The notes beneath the pieces were generated by a model, which made no database searches, had not been told where the DNA came from, and saw only the letters and a program-made list of their open reading frames with translations. The translations under genes and the position numbers were made by a program. From JBCBWG01 sp039039985 (GTDB taxonomy: Bacteria; Pseudomonadota; Alphaproteobacteria; Rhizobiales; Hyphomicrobiaceae), in assembly GCA_039039985.1 (NCBI GenBank), contig JBCCOV010000003.1, positions 1-64,000 of the forward strand: DNA of 64,000 nucleotides. Direction: 5' to 3'. Shown piece after piece: positions 1 through 8,717 of this stretch. Position 1 is the stretch's first letter. Every line of letters starts with the position of its first letter.

Positions 1-2
1 CG

Positions 3-875
3 GCACCGCTGCGGCGTTTTGTGGCCAGTACAGACCTTCCCGGTACCGCGCGTGCCAATCCGCCGGTCGCAGAACCAGACGACAATGCACGCCGCGACGA
101 TCGCGACGCGCAGCCCGGCCAGTCGTCACCGTTCACTGCTGCGGATCAGGGCCCGGCGCCAGCCGAGACCGTCACGCCAGCTCCGGCCGCAACGCATATG
201 AACAACGGCGAAGCGGCGCGGTTCGCGGCCGCACCTGCCGCAGCGGCGCCTGCCCAGCCCACTCAGTCGGTCCAGTCCGACGACCAAGGAACTTCGGCGC
301 TTGAGCGCCTACAGGCGACGATGCCGACTTTGAAGCGTCCCAATCCCAGTGAAGCGCGAGAGATCGATAACACGCCACTACCGCCTGCGATGCGGGACTT
401 TTCCGGGGCGTTCTCGAGTTCAAATACGGATGATGACGGCGACGATCTGTCGGACACTGAGCCGGCGCCGGAACCAGCAGCCGCGCCGCACGCGGAGGAT
501 CCGGGTGCGCATAGCCAGTCTGAGGACGTGACGGCGCAAGAGCAGCCGCAAATTGCTCCAGGCGATCCTGCAATTGACGCTCAGCCGGAAGCTGACGCGG
601 CGCCAGCGCCTTTGGCGAGCGGCAGTGCCCTGGCGGTCGTGCCGTCGCGGACATCTGAGGTCAAGCCGGTTTCAGAGACGCAAACGTCGTCTAGCGTGGC
701 GACCGGCGATGTTCGGGATCGCGTTGATGATGTTGTGACGCTTGAAGACACGGTGGCGGACATGCTGCGGCCGATGCTCAGGCAGTGGCTCGACGATAAC
801 ATGCCTCGGATTGTCGCGCGCGTGATGGCCGAGGAAAGCCGCGGCGAGACCGGCAAGTCAGACCGTGACGGCTGA
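3..875 (+). CDS. popZ: PopZ-type cell-pole organising protein (DUF2497), 5' end possibly outside window
   Basis: The last ~45 residues (VVTLEDTVADMLRPMLRQWL, then a DNMPRIVARVMAEE-type helix) match the C-terminal helical region of PopZ/DUF2497, which drives self-assembly at the cell pole and anchors ParB and the chromosome origin. The preceding ~240 residues are Pro/Ala/Asp/Glu-rich and presumably disordered, as in this family. The frame is open to the first base, so the true start may lie upstream; a GTG at 21 is an alternative. It sits before valS, an order common in Hyphomicrobiales. The family call rests only on the C-terminus. Confidence 0.8.
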   Translation, partial: APLRRFVASTDLPGTARANPPVAEPDDNARRDDRDAQPGQSSPFTAADQGPAPAETVTPAPAATHMNNGEAARFAAAPAAAAPAQPTQSVQSDDQGTSALERLQATMPTLKRPNPSEAREIDNTPLPPAMRDFSGAFSSSNTDDDGDDLSDTEPAPEPAAAPHAEDPGAHSQSEDVTAQEQPQIAPGDPAIDAQPEADAAPAPLASGSALAVVPSRTSEVKPVSETQTSSSVATGDVRDRVDDVVTLEDTVADMLRPMLRQWLDDNMPRIVARVMAEESRGETGKSDRDG

Positions 876-986
876 GCGGCACGCCTTGTCCGAGACCCGC
901 TGATCATAACCGCTGTTGACAGTTGAAATTCAAGCCCCATGCCAGCGGCGCGCCTGTGGGTTCTGATTCGCGGCGACTTCTATCTG

Positions 987-1015
987 TTGACAGGGTGATC
1001 GCGGCGGGCCTAGCT
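987..1015 (+). promoter_or_regulatory. Possible sigma70-type promoter before valS
   Basis: TTGACA at 987-992, a 17-nt spacer and CTAGCT at 1010-1015. The -35 is perfect and the -10 weak. A second TTGACA lies near 916. No promoter assay or model supports either; position 36 nt before the valS start is the main argument. Confidence 0.25.
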
Positions 1016-1050
1016 CGCCGCAGTTACCAGAACAACCAAGCGTTCGAGCC

Positions 1051-3975
1051 ATGCTGCCCAAGACGTATCAACCGGCGGACATTGAGTCCCGTATCACAAA
1101 CCGCTGGGCCTCCAGCGATGCCTTTCGATGTGCCCGTCCGGGTGTTGAGTCCGCTGCGCCCTACACCATTGTCATCCCGCCGCCGAACGTGACCGGCTCG
1201 CTGCACATGGGCCATGCGTTGAACAACACGCTGCAGGATATTCTGTGCCGATTTGAACGGATGCGCGGCTGCGACGTGCTTTGGCAGCCCGGAACCGATC
1301 ACGCCGGCATCGCGACGCAAATGGTGGTCGAGCGGCAGATGGCCGAGCGCCAGGAGCCGGACCGTCGGACGATTGGGCGTGAGAAGTTTCTTGAGAAGGT
1401 ATGGGACTGGAAGGCGGAATCTGGCGATACCATCACAACACAGCTGAAGCGGCTGGGCGCGTCGTGCGACTGGTCGCGCGAGCGCTTTACAATGGACGAC
1501 GGCCTGTCCCGTGCCGTGTTGAAGGTGTTTGTGGCCCTTTATGAAGAGGGTCTGATCTACAAGGATCAGCGCCTCGTCAATTGGGATCCGAAGTTCCAGA
1601 CAGCCATCTCGGATTTGGAAGTCGAACAGGTTGAGTCCAAGGGGTCGCTCACGTGGGAAGCCGGCGATCCGGAGGCCCCGTTCAGTGCCGATGCCTTGGC
1701 GAAAGCGCTCAAGACGGACGCAAGTGGCCACATGTACCACTTCCGCTATCCGCTCAAGGATGGCGAAACCGTCCGTGTGCCGGTTGCATTTGATGGTGAC
1801 GGCGCGGCAACCGAGTGGGACGAGCGTGACTATATTGTCGTCGCGACCACGCGGCCCGAGACCATGCTGGGGGATACAGCCGTTGCCGTTCATCCCGACG
1901 ACGAGCGGTACAAATCTCTCATCGGAAAGACCGTGATTCTGCCGCTGGTCGGGCGCGAGATCCCGATCGTTGGAGACGAGTATTCGGATCCTGAGAAAGG
2001 GTCCGGCGCGGTGAAAATCACACCGGCGCACGACTTCAACGACTTCGAGGTCGGCAAACGCCACGACCTTGAGATGATCAACGTGCTTGATGCGTACGGC
2101 GCCATCAACGACGTCGCCCCGGACAAATACCGCGGCATGGATCGCTTCGAAGCCCGCAAGGCTGTGGTTGCGGATATCGCTGCGCTGGATTTGCTCGAGC
2201 GGATCGAGCCGACGACGCATACGGTCCCGCATGGAGATCGGTCGAATGTCCCGATCGAGCCGTTTTTGACGGATCAATGGTACGTGGACGCGGAGACGTT
2301 GGCGAAGCCGGCGATCGAAGCCGTCGAAGGCGGGCGCACGAAGTTCGTGCCGCAGAACTGGGAAAAGACCTACTTTGAGTGGATGCGCAACATCCAACCA
2401 TGGTGCATTTCGCGCCAGCTTTGGTGGGGTCATCAGATTCCAGCGTGGTATGGCCCCGACGGCAAAGTATTCGTTGCGTTGACGGAAGCTGAAGCTTTCG
2501 CCGCCGCAGAACAACACTATGGCTCGGCTGTCGAACTTCGGCGGGACGAAGATGTTCTCGATACGTGGTTCTCATCAGCACTGTGGCCATTCTCGACACT
2601 GGGATGGCCGGACGATACGCCGGAGGTCGCGCGGTACTATCCGACGGACGTGTTGGTGACGGGCTTTGACATCATCTTCTTCTGGGTTGCCCGGATGATG
2701 ATGATGGGGCTGCACTTCAAGGACGAGGTGCCGTTTCACACCGTCTACATTCACGCGCTCGTTCGCGATGAACGCGGTCAGAAGATGTCGAAGTCCAAAG
2801 GCAACGTCATGGATCCGCTGGATCTGATCGACGGCGTTGACTTGCAGACGCTGGTGGCGAAACGTACGCGCGGCCTGATGAACCCGAAAGACGCGGACAA
2901 GATCGCCCGCGCGACGAAGGCCGATTATCCGGACGGCATCGAGGGCTTTGGTGCCGATGCCCTGCGGTTCACGCTGGCGGCAATGGCGGCGCAGGGCCGT
3001 GATGTGAAGTTGTCCGTCGAGCGGATTAAGGGCTATCGAAACTTTGCAACCAAGCTTTGGAATGCGGCGCGCTTTGCTGAAATGAACGAGTGCGTTCGGG
3101 TTGAAGGGTTTGATCCCGCCAATGTCGAGCACACCATTAACAAGTGGATTGCAGGTGAGACCCGGCGCACCACGGCTGAGGTGACGGCGGCGTTGGAGGC
3201 TTACAAGTTCAACGAAGCCGCTGGTGCTGTTTATGAGTTCGTCTGGGGCGTGTTCTGCGATTGGTATCTCGAGCTCATCAAGCCGATCCTGAACGGAAAC
3301 GATACCGCTGCCGTCAATGAGACGCGGGCGATGGTCGCCTGGACTCGCGACGAGATCCTTAAGTTGCTCCACCCGTTCATGCCGTTTGTCACGGAAGAGC
3401 TGTGGGAGCGGACGGCGGAGTACGGGGCGAAGCGGGACGGCCTTTTGACTGTCGCCCCCTGGCCAGGCGCGGGCTTTGACAGCCTAGGCGATGCCGCCGC
3501 AGACGGCGAAATCGGCTGGGTGGTGCGGCTGGTTTCTGAAATCCGCTCCGTCCGGTCCGAGATGAATGTACCGGCCGGCGCGAAGATCCCACTTTGCTTG
3601 GTCAACCCGAGCGATGAGATCGTCACGCGGGCGAAACTTCACGGGGACACCATCCGACGTCTCGCGCGTCTGGATGGCATTACGTTCGTCGACGATGTGC
3701 CAAAGGGCGCCGCCGTGATCGGTGTCGATTCGACAACCGCGGCGTTGCCGCTCGATGGCGTCATTGACATGTCGGCCGAGCGCACGCGGCTGGCCAAGGA
3801 AATCGAGAAGGCGCGGACTGAGATCAAGAAGATCGACGCCAAACTCGATAATCCGAGCTTCGTTGCGAAAGCGCCGGAAGAGGTCGTTATGGAGAACCGC
3901 GAGCGCCGAGTTGATTTCGAGGGGCAGATCCAGCGCTTCGAAGCTGCAATGAAGCGGCTTGACGCGGCGGCGTGA
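1051..3975 (+). CDS. valS: Valine--tRNA ligase
   Basis: Class I aminoacyl-tRNA synthetase charging tRNA-Val in the cytoplasm. The 974-residue product has the HIGH-type motif (PPNVTGSLHMGH, His-Met-Gly-His at 52-55), a large editing domain with TTRPETMLGDTAV near residue 265, and KMSKS at 578-582. A basic helical C-terminal arm (~905-974) fits the ValRS coiled coil. Length is normal for bacteria. The ATG at 1051 gives the conserved N-terminus (LPKTYQPADIE). No frameshift or missing motif seen. The next gene starts 18 nt downstream and may be co-transcribed. Confidence 0.98.
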   Translation: MLPKTYQPADIESRITNRWASSDAFRCARPGVESAAPYTIVIPPPNVTGSLHMGHALNNTLQDILCRFERMRGCDVLWQPGTDHAGIATQMVVERQMAERQEPDRRTIGREKFLEKVWDWKAESGDTITTQLKRLGASCDWSRERFTMDDGLSRAVLKVFVALYEEGLIYKDQRLVNWDPKFQTAISDLEVEQVESKGSLTWEAGDPEAPFSADALAKALKTDASGHMYHFRYPLKDGETVRVPVAFDGDGAATEWDERDYIVVATTRPETMLGDTAVAVHPDDERYKSLIGKTVILPLVGREIPIVGDEYSDPEKGSGAVKITPAHDFNDFEVGKRHDLEMINVLDAYGAINDVAPDKYRGMDRFEARKAVVADIAALDLLERIEPTTHTVPHGDRSNVPIEPFLTDQWYVDAETLAKPAIEAVEGGRTKFVPQNWEKTYFEWMRNIQPWCISRQLWWGHQIPAWYGPDGKVFVALTEAEAFAAAEQHYGSAVELRRDEDVLDTWFSSALWPFSTLGWPDDTPEVARYYPTDVLVTGFDIIFFWVARMMMMGLHFKDEVPFHTVYIHALVRDERGQKMSKSKGNVMDPLDLIDGVDLQTLVAKRTRGLMNPKDADKIARATKADYPDGIEGFGADALRFTLAAMAAQGRDVKLSVERIKGYRNFATKLWNAARFAEMNECVRVEGFDPANVEHTINKWIAGETRRTTAEVTAALEAYKFNEAAGAVYEFVWGVFCDWYLELIKPILNGNDTAAVNETRAMVAWTRDEILKLLHPFMPFVTEELWERTAEYGAKRDGLLTVAPWPGAGFDSLGDAAADGEIGWVVRLVSEIRSVRSEMNVPAGAKIPLCLVNPSDEIVTRAKLHGDTIRRLARLDGITFVDDVPKGAAVIGVDSTTAALPLDGVIDMSAERTRLAKEIEKARTEIKKIDAKLDNPSFVAKAPEEVVMENRERRVDFEGQIQRFEAAMKRLDAAA

Positions 3976-3993
3976 GAAAGACGGTGAGTAGCT

Positions 3994-4629
3994 ATGTACG
4001 TACCGAAGCACTTTGCGCTGGATGATCGCGGGTCGATTCTCGCATTGATCCGAAGCTATCCGTTTGCCGCGCTTGTGACGCAACCGGGGGACGGATTTAA
4101 CGTCACGCACATTCCGACCGTGATCAAGCCGGACGACGGCGATCACGGTGCGATTGAGTGCCACCTGTCTCGAGCGAATCCGCAGTGGCGCGAACTCGTC
4201 GAGGGTGCCCCGGCTTTGATGATATTCTCCGGTCCTCAGGCTTACGTTACACCGGCTTGGTACCCCGCGAAGGCGGAACACGGAAAGGTGGTTCCGACGT
4301 GGAATTATGCCGTCGTGCACGCGCATGGCCGCGCCGAGGCTGTTGACGATCGCGACTGGTTGGTGCGGCACGTTGCTGAACTGTCAGATCAGGAAGAGGC
4401 AGGCAATGAAGCGCCGTGGTCGACCAGTGACGCGCCGGAAACCTACATCACTGCGCTTTCACGCGGGATTGTTGGTGTCCGGCTGGTGATCGATCAGATC
4501 GAAGCGAAAGCCAAAATGAGCCAGAACAGACCGGAGCATGACCGGGACGGTGTTGCGAACGGCCTTTCGAGCCGCGGGCGTGACGGCGACGCCGTTGTCG
4601 GTAACTGGGTGCAATCTCGCAACCCGTAG
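3994..4629 (+). CDS. PaiB-family FMN-binding protein (putative negative transcriptional regulator)
   Basis: The 211-residue product begins MYVPKHF and contains the family blocks TQPGDGFNVTHIPTV, PAWYPAK and VPTWNYAVVHAHG. It matches the FMN-binding split-barrel family named after Bacillus PaiB. PaiB represses sporulation and protease genes in Bacillus; in proteobacteria the role is unknown, and a flavin- or heme-binding oxidoreductase function is equally possible. It follows valS by 18 nt. The C-terminal ~35 residues are polar and probably disordered. Family assignment is secure, function is not. Confidence 0.85.
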   Translation: MYVPKHFALDDRGSILALIRSYPFAALVTQPGDGFNVTHIPTVIKPDDGDHGAIECHLSRANPQWRELVEGAPALMIFSGPQAYVTPAWYPAKAEHGKVVPTWNYAVVHAHGRAEAVDDRDWLVRHVAELSDQEEAGNEAPWSTSDAPETYITALSRGIVGVRLVIDQIEAKAKMSQNRPEHDRDGVANGLSSRGRDGDAVVGNWVQSRNP

Positions 4630-4694
4630 TCTCATGGTGGTAGCGTGACCCTGGATTGCGTCAGTTCAATCTGATCGGCAATGAGGGCGCGCGC

Positions 4695-5318
4695 TCACAC
4701 ACCTGTCACGGGTTGGGGGACTTCGGGCGTCGTTGTGCGGATCACGCGGACGCTGGTGAGGATCCACTCGAAGCCCTTCAGCTCGAACACGCTGACAATG
4801 CTCCGGTCAGTTCGGATGCGGTCGACCATGACCAACTCGACTTCGAACAACCCGACGAACTCTGCGCGCCGGACACGCTTGAGGAACGTCTGCGTGCGTG
4901 TGAGCCATGTTGGAGCCAGCGAGGCACGCGCAACGTCCATCTTCCGGTGTGTCTGACGAGCCCGTGCGCGGGCGCGCTGTGCGTGCCGCGAGTCCCGCAG
5001 GCGGTGCAGTTTCGGGAGGCCTTCGGGCGTGATGTATGTGTCGATAAATCGATCCAACATCGAGTAGCCAAAGACCGATCTGAACCGTTGCCACATTGTC
5101 GGGCGGACGCGCTGCGACGCGGTGCGCACCAGCGGTTTCAAATCGGCGTAGCGCGCCAATGATGCCTTGAGAGACTTGCGAACGCCCGGCCAATCCACTT
5201 TGCGCGTCAGCGTTGCGGTATCGGCTGATGTGACGGCTTCACTTAAGGACCAGGCCGCGTAAAACGGCGAAGCAATGTACAGAGAGACAGCGAGAACGGC
5301 CGCGAGCATCCACCGCAT
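4695..5318 (-). CDS. DUF2939 family protein
   Basis: The 207-residue product starts with a hydrophobic segment (residues 3-22) that is a signal peptide or membrane anchor, followed by the DUF2939 hallmark: a short Ala/Ser helix, then TLTRKVDWPGVRKSLKASL. This family is common in proteobacteria and has no known function. I chose the ATG at 5318 over an upstream start at 5507 because the longer version adds 63 unlike residues, and because GGGGAAAAA lies at the right distance before 5318. It is convergent with the PaiB-like gene. Confidence 0.75.
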   Translation of the reverse strand: MRWMLAAVLAVSLYIASPFYAAWSLSEAVTSADTATLTRKVDWPGVRKSLKASLARYADLKPLVRTASQRVRPTMWQRFRSVFGYSMLDRFIDTYITPEGLPKLHRLRDSRHAQRARARARQTHRKMDVARASLAPTWLTRTQTFLKRVRRAEFVGLFEVELVMVDRIRTDRSIVSVFELKGFEWILTSVRVIRTTTPEVPQPVTGV

Positions 5319-5551
5319 GCGTTTTTCCCCTTCGGCGCACCGATCCGCATACGCTGCCCCCCCACGGCTATTCGGCACTCTATCCTTCGACTGACAATCA
5401 TGCTCTTGGCAGATTGCGGCCACGACGAGGTCGCGATGTGCTGGGTTTGAGGCAAATACCGGTACTTGCGGCCAAGTTTCCCTGGCTGCCGGAACGCGAA
5501 CCTTCACGCGGGAATGCGGTGATGGGTCTGGATTGGGTTAAGATTCTCTTA
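5319..5551. other. Intergenic stretch upstream of the DUF2939 gene
   Basis: This holds the ribosome-binding site and presumably the promoter of the DUF2939 gene on the minus strand. Start-to-stop frames here show no recognisable protein. It joins a repeat-rich stretch to the right. Confidence 0.5.
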
Positions 5552-5853
5552 GGTTGAGTTGGAACCATCCTACACCCTGGCTGGAGCGCGCGGCGCCATG
5601 GATCGCCGGCCTGCGCCGGAATGACATCGGTGGGTGTGGCGCGAGTAGAGAGGCGAGCAGATTCAGCACCTGCAACTGGTATCGACGTTCCGGTCAATCA
5701 CTGCCTATGGGCATCCAAGGTCATCCCAGGCCTCCGTGCCCGGGATCCACGGTTCAGCAGGGAGGGATGGATATTGTACTGGAGAACGCACAGCATCGGC
5801 AAGACCTGTCTGTGTGCGTCGATATGAATCCGCCTATGGTGGAAACGAGCTAG
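5552..5853. repeat. Composite dispersed repeat, copy 1 (left and right modules plus a REP-like pair)
   Basis: The left module has GGAACCATCC at 5561-5570 followed by TACACCC. The right module is the hairpin TCCGCC-TAT-GGTGGA at 5829-5843, then CTAG at 5850-5853, 4 nt short of the stop codon of the M48 protease gene. The same two modules recur at 55004-55162, and the right module alone at 22083-22131. Between them lie two ~27-nt palindromic units (5598-5624 and 5720-5748) in opposite orientation, of the kind whose spurious translation gives a VIPAQAG peptide. It resembles intergenic mosaic elements of rhizobia, but I cannot assign a named family. Confidence 0.7.
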
Positions 5854-5857
5854 TTTG

Positions 5858-6952
5858 CTAAGGCGCCTTGGAGGTGGTGCCGCAGATGGCGCGAAGCCGG
5901 ATCCAGTCTCGGTCTGAAAGCGTCGGTCGCGTCGGGTAATCGGGCGTCTCCGCAACAGCCCGCATGCGTTCTGCCGGCTCCGGGTGCGTACTGATAACGT
6001 CGAACACGGCAGTGGCGGAGGACCGCCGTGACTTCGCGGCGTTGGTGAAAAAGCGCTGCAGGCCCCGTTGCGAAATCGATGCAGATTTCAAGAGTTCCAG
6101 CGCGATGCGGTCGGCTTCCCGCTCGTCTTCGCGGGCGTAACTGCGCTGCATGACCAAGGTTGCGATGTTTGTCAGCGATGATCCGCCGCCGCCCACCATG
6201 AGATCGAACACGGCGGCAATCCCCAGCGATCGCACAACGTTGGTTTCCGGATGCAGTGCGCGCGCATGTCCGACTTCATGAGCCAGAACACCAACCACGT
6301 CTTCTGGCGCTGTTGCTTTGAGGATCAGGCCCTTCGTGAGGAAGATGTAGCCTCCAGGCCCGGCGAAGGCGTTGACGATGTTCCAGTCGAGAACCGAAAC
6401 GTTGATGCGTTTGGCATCCTCCGGACGTTTTTCCAGCAGGCGCGCGACCATTGTGTTGAGGGCGGCGACGCCGTCCGGGCTGACACACCTTCCGTGCCGG
6501 GTCGTAAAGGCCGTTGCCAGCTGCGCACCGAGGGACACGCGGACAGTCTCCGGGATGAGCGAGGCAATTCCGCGTACTGGCTTCAGATTGACGGCAAGCA
6601 TCACGCCATACGCCAACGCGATGACGAGAATTCCGACAAGAATGGGCGTCACCCATCGGCGCCGCTGTGCACCGGTCGTGATGCCGGGCGCGCGCTTGCG
6701 TATGGCTTCAACGAACGCCGCATCTTGAACGAACACCGACGCGCCGGGCATGTGCCGATAGGTCAATAACGCCTCGCGTGCGCCGCGCCCGAGTGGTGGC
6801 TCGCTGGTAATCGCGCCATAGGGCCAGACAAGGTCATCCTGCCGGTCACCGACATGCATAATGACGCCGCGGTCATCGAGACTGACGCGCACAGGCGTAC
6901 TACCGGCCGCCGTTTTGCCGTCAGTCAGTCTGCCTGGCCATGTTTGCGTCAT
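5858..6952 (-). CDS. M48-family zinc metalloprotease, membrane-anchored
   Basis: The 364-residue protein has an N-terminal domain of ~95 residues, one membrane segment (~101-121) and an M48 peptidase domain with the zinc site HEVGH at 225-229 and the downstream glutamate in EREAD (~277-281). The family degrades misfolded envelope proteins (relatives HtpX, BepA, Oma1). The ATG at 6952 follows a GGGA-containing leader. It lies 20 nt after the DUF898 gene on the same strand, an association seen in many proteobacteria that suggests an operon. Substrates are unknown. Confidence 0.9.
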   Translation of the reverse strand: MTQTWPGRLTDGKTAAGSTPVRVSLDDRGVIMHVGDRQDDLVWPYGAITSEPPLGRGAREALLTYRHMPGASVFVQDAAFVEAIRKRAPGITTGAQRRRWVTPILVGILVIALAYGVMLAVNLKPVRGIASLIPETVRVSLGAQLATAFTTRHGRCVSPDGVAALNTMVARLLEKRPEDAKRINVSVLDWNIVNAFAGPGGYIFLTKGLILKATAPEDVVGVLAHEVGHARALHPETNVVRSLGIAAVFDLMVGGGGSSLTNIATLVMQRSYAREDEREADRIALELLKSASISQRGLQRFFTNAAKSRRSSATAVFDVISTHPEPAERMRAVAETPDYPTRPTLSDRDWIRLRAICGTTSKAP

Positions 6953-6972
6953 GCGCGTCCCTGGCTTTCCTT

Positions 6973-8232
6973 CTAGAATGCGTCGACGTCAAAGGCGCCG
7001 GCGAGGCCCTCACCGTACTTAATGTCTGCGCCTTGCGATTGCTCGATTTCGTTCAGCGGCACGGTCCCACTCAACGTTGTCCGCCGCATGATATAGCCAA
7101 TCGTTCGCGCCTGAATAATCGGCGCAAACAGCGTGGCGCCGAGCGCAATCGCGATGGCAAACGGTGTTGTCAGCGCGGCCATGATGTTGGCGCGAATTTG
7201 GGGATCCAACTCCGGGTTGATCGCGAGTTGCCATTGCTCAAGCGGCACAAATGCGGTCATGGCCAGGAACGTCACGCCGCTCACCGCAGCAATGCCGAGG
7301 ATAGCGAGTATGAGGTTCGTCAGTCCGATCCAGATGAAGCCGAGAGCGGTTGTGTTTGCGGAGAATGATGCACTCTCGAAATGCGTATGCTTGGCGAAGT
7401 GGTTGACGACACGCGCGCCGTACCAGGCGCCCAACATTATGAAAATGATGAACCCAAGCGGTATGCTGACCACAGCGATCACCCCTTCAAGCGGTGTTGG
7501 GGTGTAGGTTAGTCCCAATTCCTGGGCTTGCCGCGCTTTCATGCCGATCTGAAACAGGGTGCCGAAAACGCCGACAAAGGTCGCAATCGATCCGAAGTAC
7601 AGAAGTGCGAATGGTCCGTAGAGCGGGCCGGACGTCGCCGTGAAGCGGAAGGGGCGGGTGCCGAACCTGCTACTGCTGACAAGCAGGCGTTGTAGCTTTG
7701 TCGTGCGCCACGGGCTGATCCAGCCGAGCGTCAGGGGAATGAGGAGCGACGTCCAGAAGTAGGTCCACGCGAATGACCACTGGTTGCCTTCGAGTGAGGC
7801 CCGGATCCCGCGCCAGTGGGTGCGCGCGAGCCGATAGCGCCACGAGCGATAGACCGCCAGGCCAACCAGCATGAACAACACGACGTAGACCGCGATCGTC
7901 GCGGGAATGACGACGCTTGGCGTCTGCGCAAAGTAGTAATTGATCGCGAACAACGCAGCACCAAAGGCGACAAATATCGGAATGACGAGCAGGAATCCGA
8001 TGAAGAGTTCCAAACCACGGCCGGTGTAGGTGAGAGGCTCGCCGTTGAAGCGGATACCGGACCAGATGCGCTTCCGCGTCTCGTTTGTTGCCCAGAACGA
8101 ATAGATGCCGAGGGTCAGAATTCTCAGCACGAAGTTCACGAGCGACAGCCCGAGCATGCCGCGGGGCCAGGTCCACCCAACTGAAACGGCTTCGCCTTCG
8201 CTCGCCGTTTGGTCACGAGAAACATGATCCAT
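6973..8232 (-). CDS. DUF898 (YjgN-like) polytopic membrane protein
   Basis: The 419-residue product has the DUF898 pattern: LRILTLGIYSFWATNETRKRIW near the N-terminus, the repeat TYTGRGLELFIGF, and multiple hydrophobic segments in pairs. Function is unknown for the family. The ATG at 8232 was preferred to a start at 8319, since the upstream 29 residues are Ser/Cys-rich and unlike the family. The M48 protease gene follows after 20 nt, so the two may be translated from one message and act together in the inner membrane; that link is inferred. Confidence 0.85.
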   Translation of the reverse strand: MDHVSRDQTASEGEAVSVGWTWPRGMLGLSLVNFVLRILTLGIYSFWATNETRKRIWSGIRFNGEPLTYTGRGLELFIGFLLVIPIFVAFGAALFAINYYFAQTPSVVIPATIAVYVVLFMLVGLAVYRSWRYRLARTHWRGIRASLEGNQWSFAWTYFWTSLLIPLTLGWISPWRTTKLQRLLVSSSRFGTRPFRFTATSGPLYGPFALLYFGSIATFVGVFGTLFQIGMKARQAQELGLTYTPTPLEGVIAVVSIPLGFIIFIMLGAWYGARVVNHFAKHTHFESASFSANTTALGFIWIGLTNLILAILGIAAVSGVTFLAMTAFVPLEQWQLAINPELDPQIRANIMAALTTPFAIAIALGATLFAPIIQARTIGYIMRRTTLSGTVPLNEIEQSQGADIKYGEGLAGAFDVDAF

Positions 8233-8717
8233 GGGAACCCCGCTGAATTTTCCTGCTGAGCAATTCGTTTCGCTGGCGGAGCACGTACGATGGCTGCTGG
8301 TGCCAGGGTGCCCGCCCACTATTTTGGTGCATGACCAGAGATGTCTCCAGTCACGACCACCGCGTTTCTAGGCCGGTTTCATGACAAAGAAATCGGAATG
8401 TTCCGATCGCTGTGTAACGGCGGCACTACCGTTTCACGACAGCAACACTCATATCGCGACTAAGGCGAATGACGTCCGATGATGTGGGTCACGCCAAATC
8501 GTTGCCAAATGACCACGGTTGCGCAGCGGGCCTGCCACTGAACAGCCACAATGAGACGCGAACTCCGAAAGCAACAGATGTGGGTACAGTCGATCAGGTA
8601 TGCGGCTCACCGCTTGACCCTTGGGTTGCCAGCAGCGCTCATTGGCCGGAAGCTGTTGTCACGGTTTTGATACAACAATGCCGTGCGAAAGCGCACTGGT
8701 CAGGGGAGAGGCACGGA
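8233..8717. other. 485-bp divergent intergenic region between DUF898 and ilvD
   Basis: No convincing gene here. A frame open from 8469 runs into ilvD but its 83 residues resemble no ilvD N-terminus. The one clear structure is the perfect palindrome ATCGGAA-TG-TTCCGAT at 8392-8407. Promoters for both flanking genes must lie here; I could not fix them. Confidence 0.5.
8392..8407. promoter_or_regulatory. Perfect 16-nt palindrome, candidate operator
   Basis: ATCGGAA and TTCCGAT flank a 2-nt centre. Its position between divergent genes, 160 nt before the DUF898 start and 310 nt before ilvD, suits a dimeric regulator. The regulator is unknown. Confidence 0.3.

Noticed and set aside
172..654. 160-residue minus-strand frame opposite popZ
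   Set aside because: Arises from the GC-rich Ala/Pro coding of popZ; Arg/Pro/Ser-rich and featureless.
1024..2517. 497-residue open frame on the minus strand inside valS
   Set aside because: It lies fully opposite a certain valS, has no recognisable motif and no ribosome-binding site; long antisense frames are common in high-GC DNA.
5398..5697. 99-residue minus-strand frame containing a VIPAQAG peptide
   Set aside because: This peptide is a known false product of REP-type intergenic repeats.
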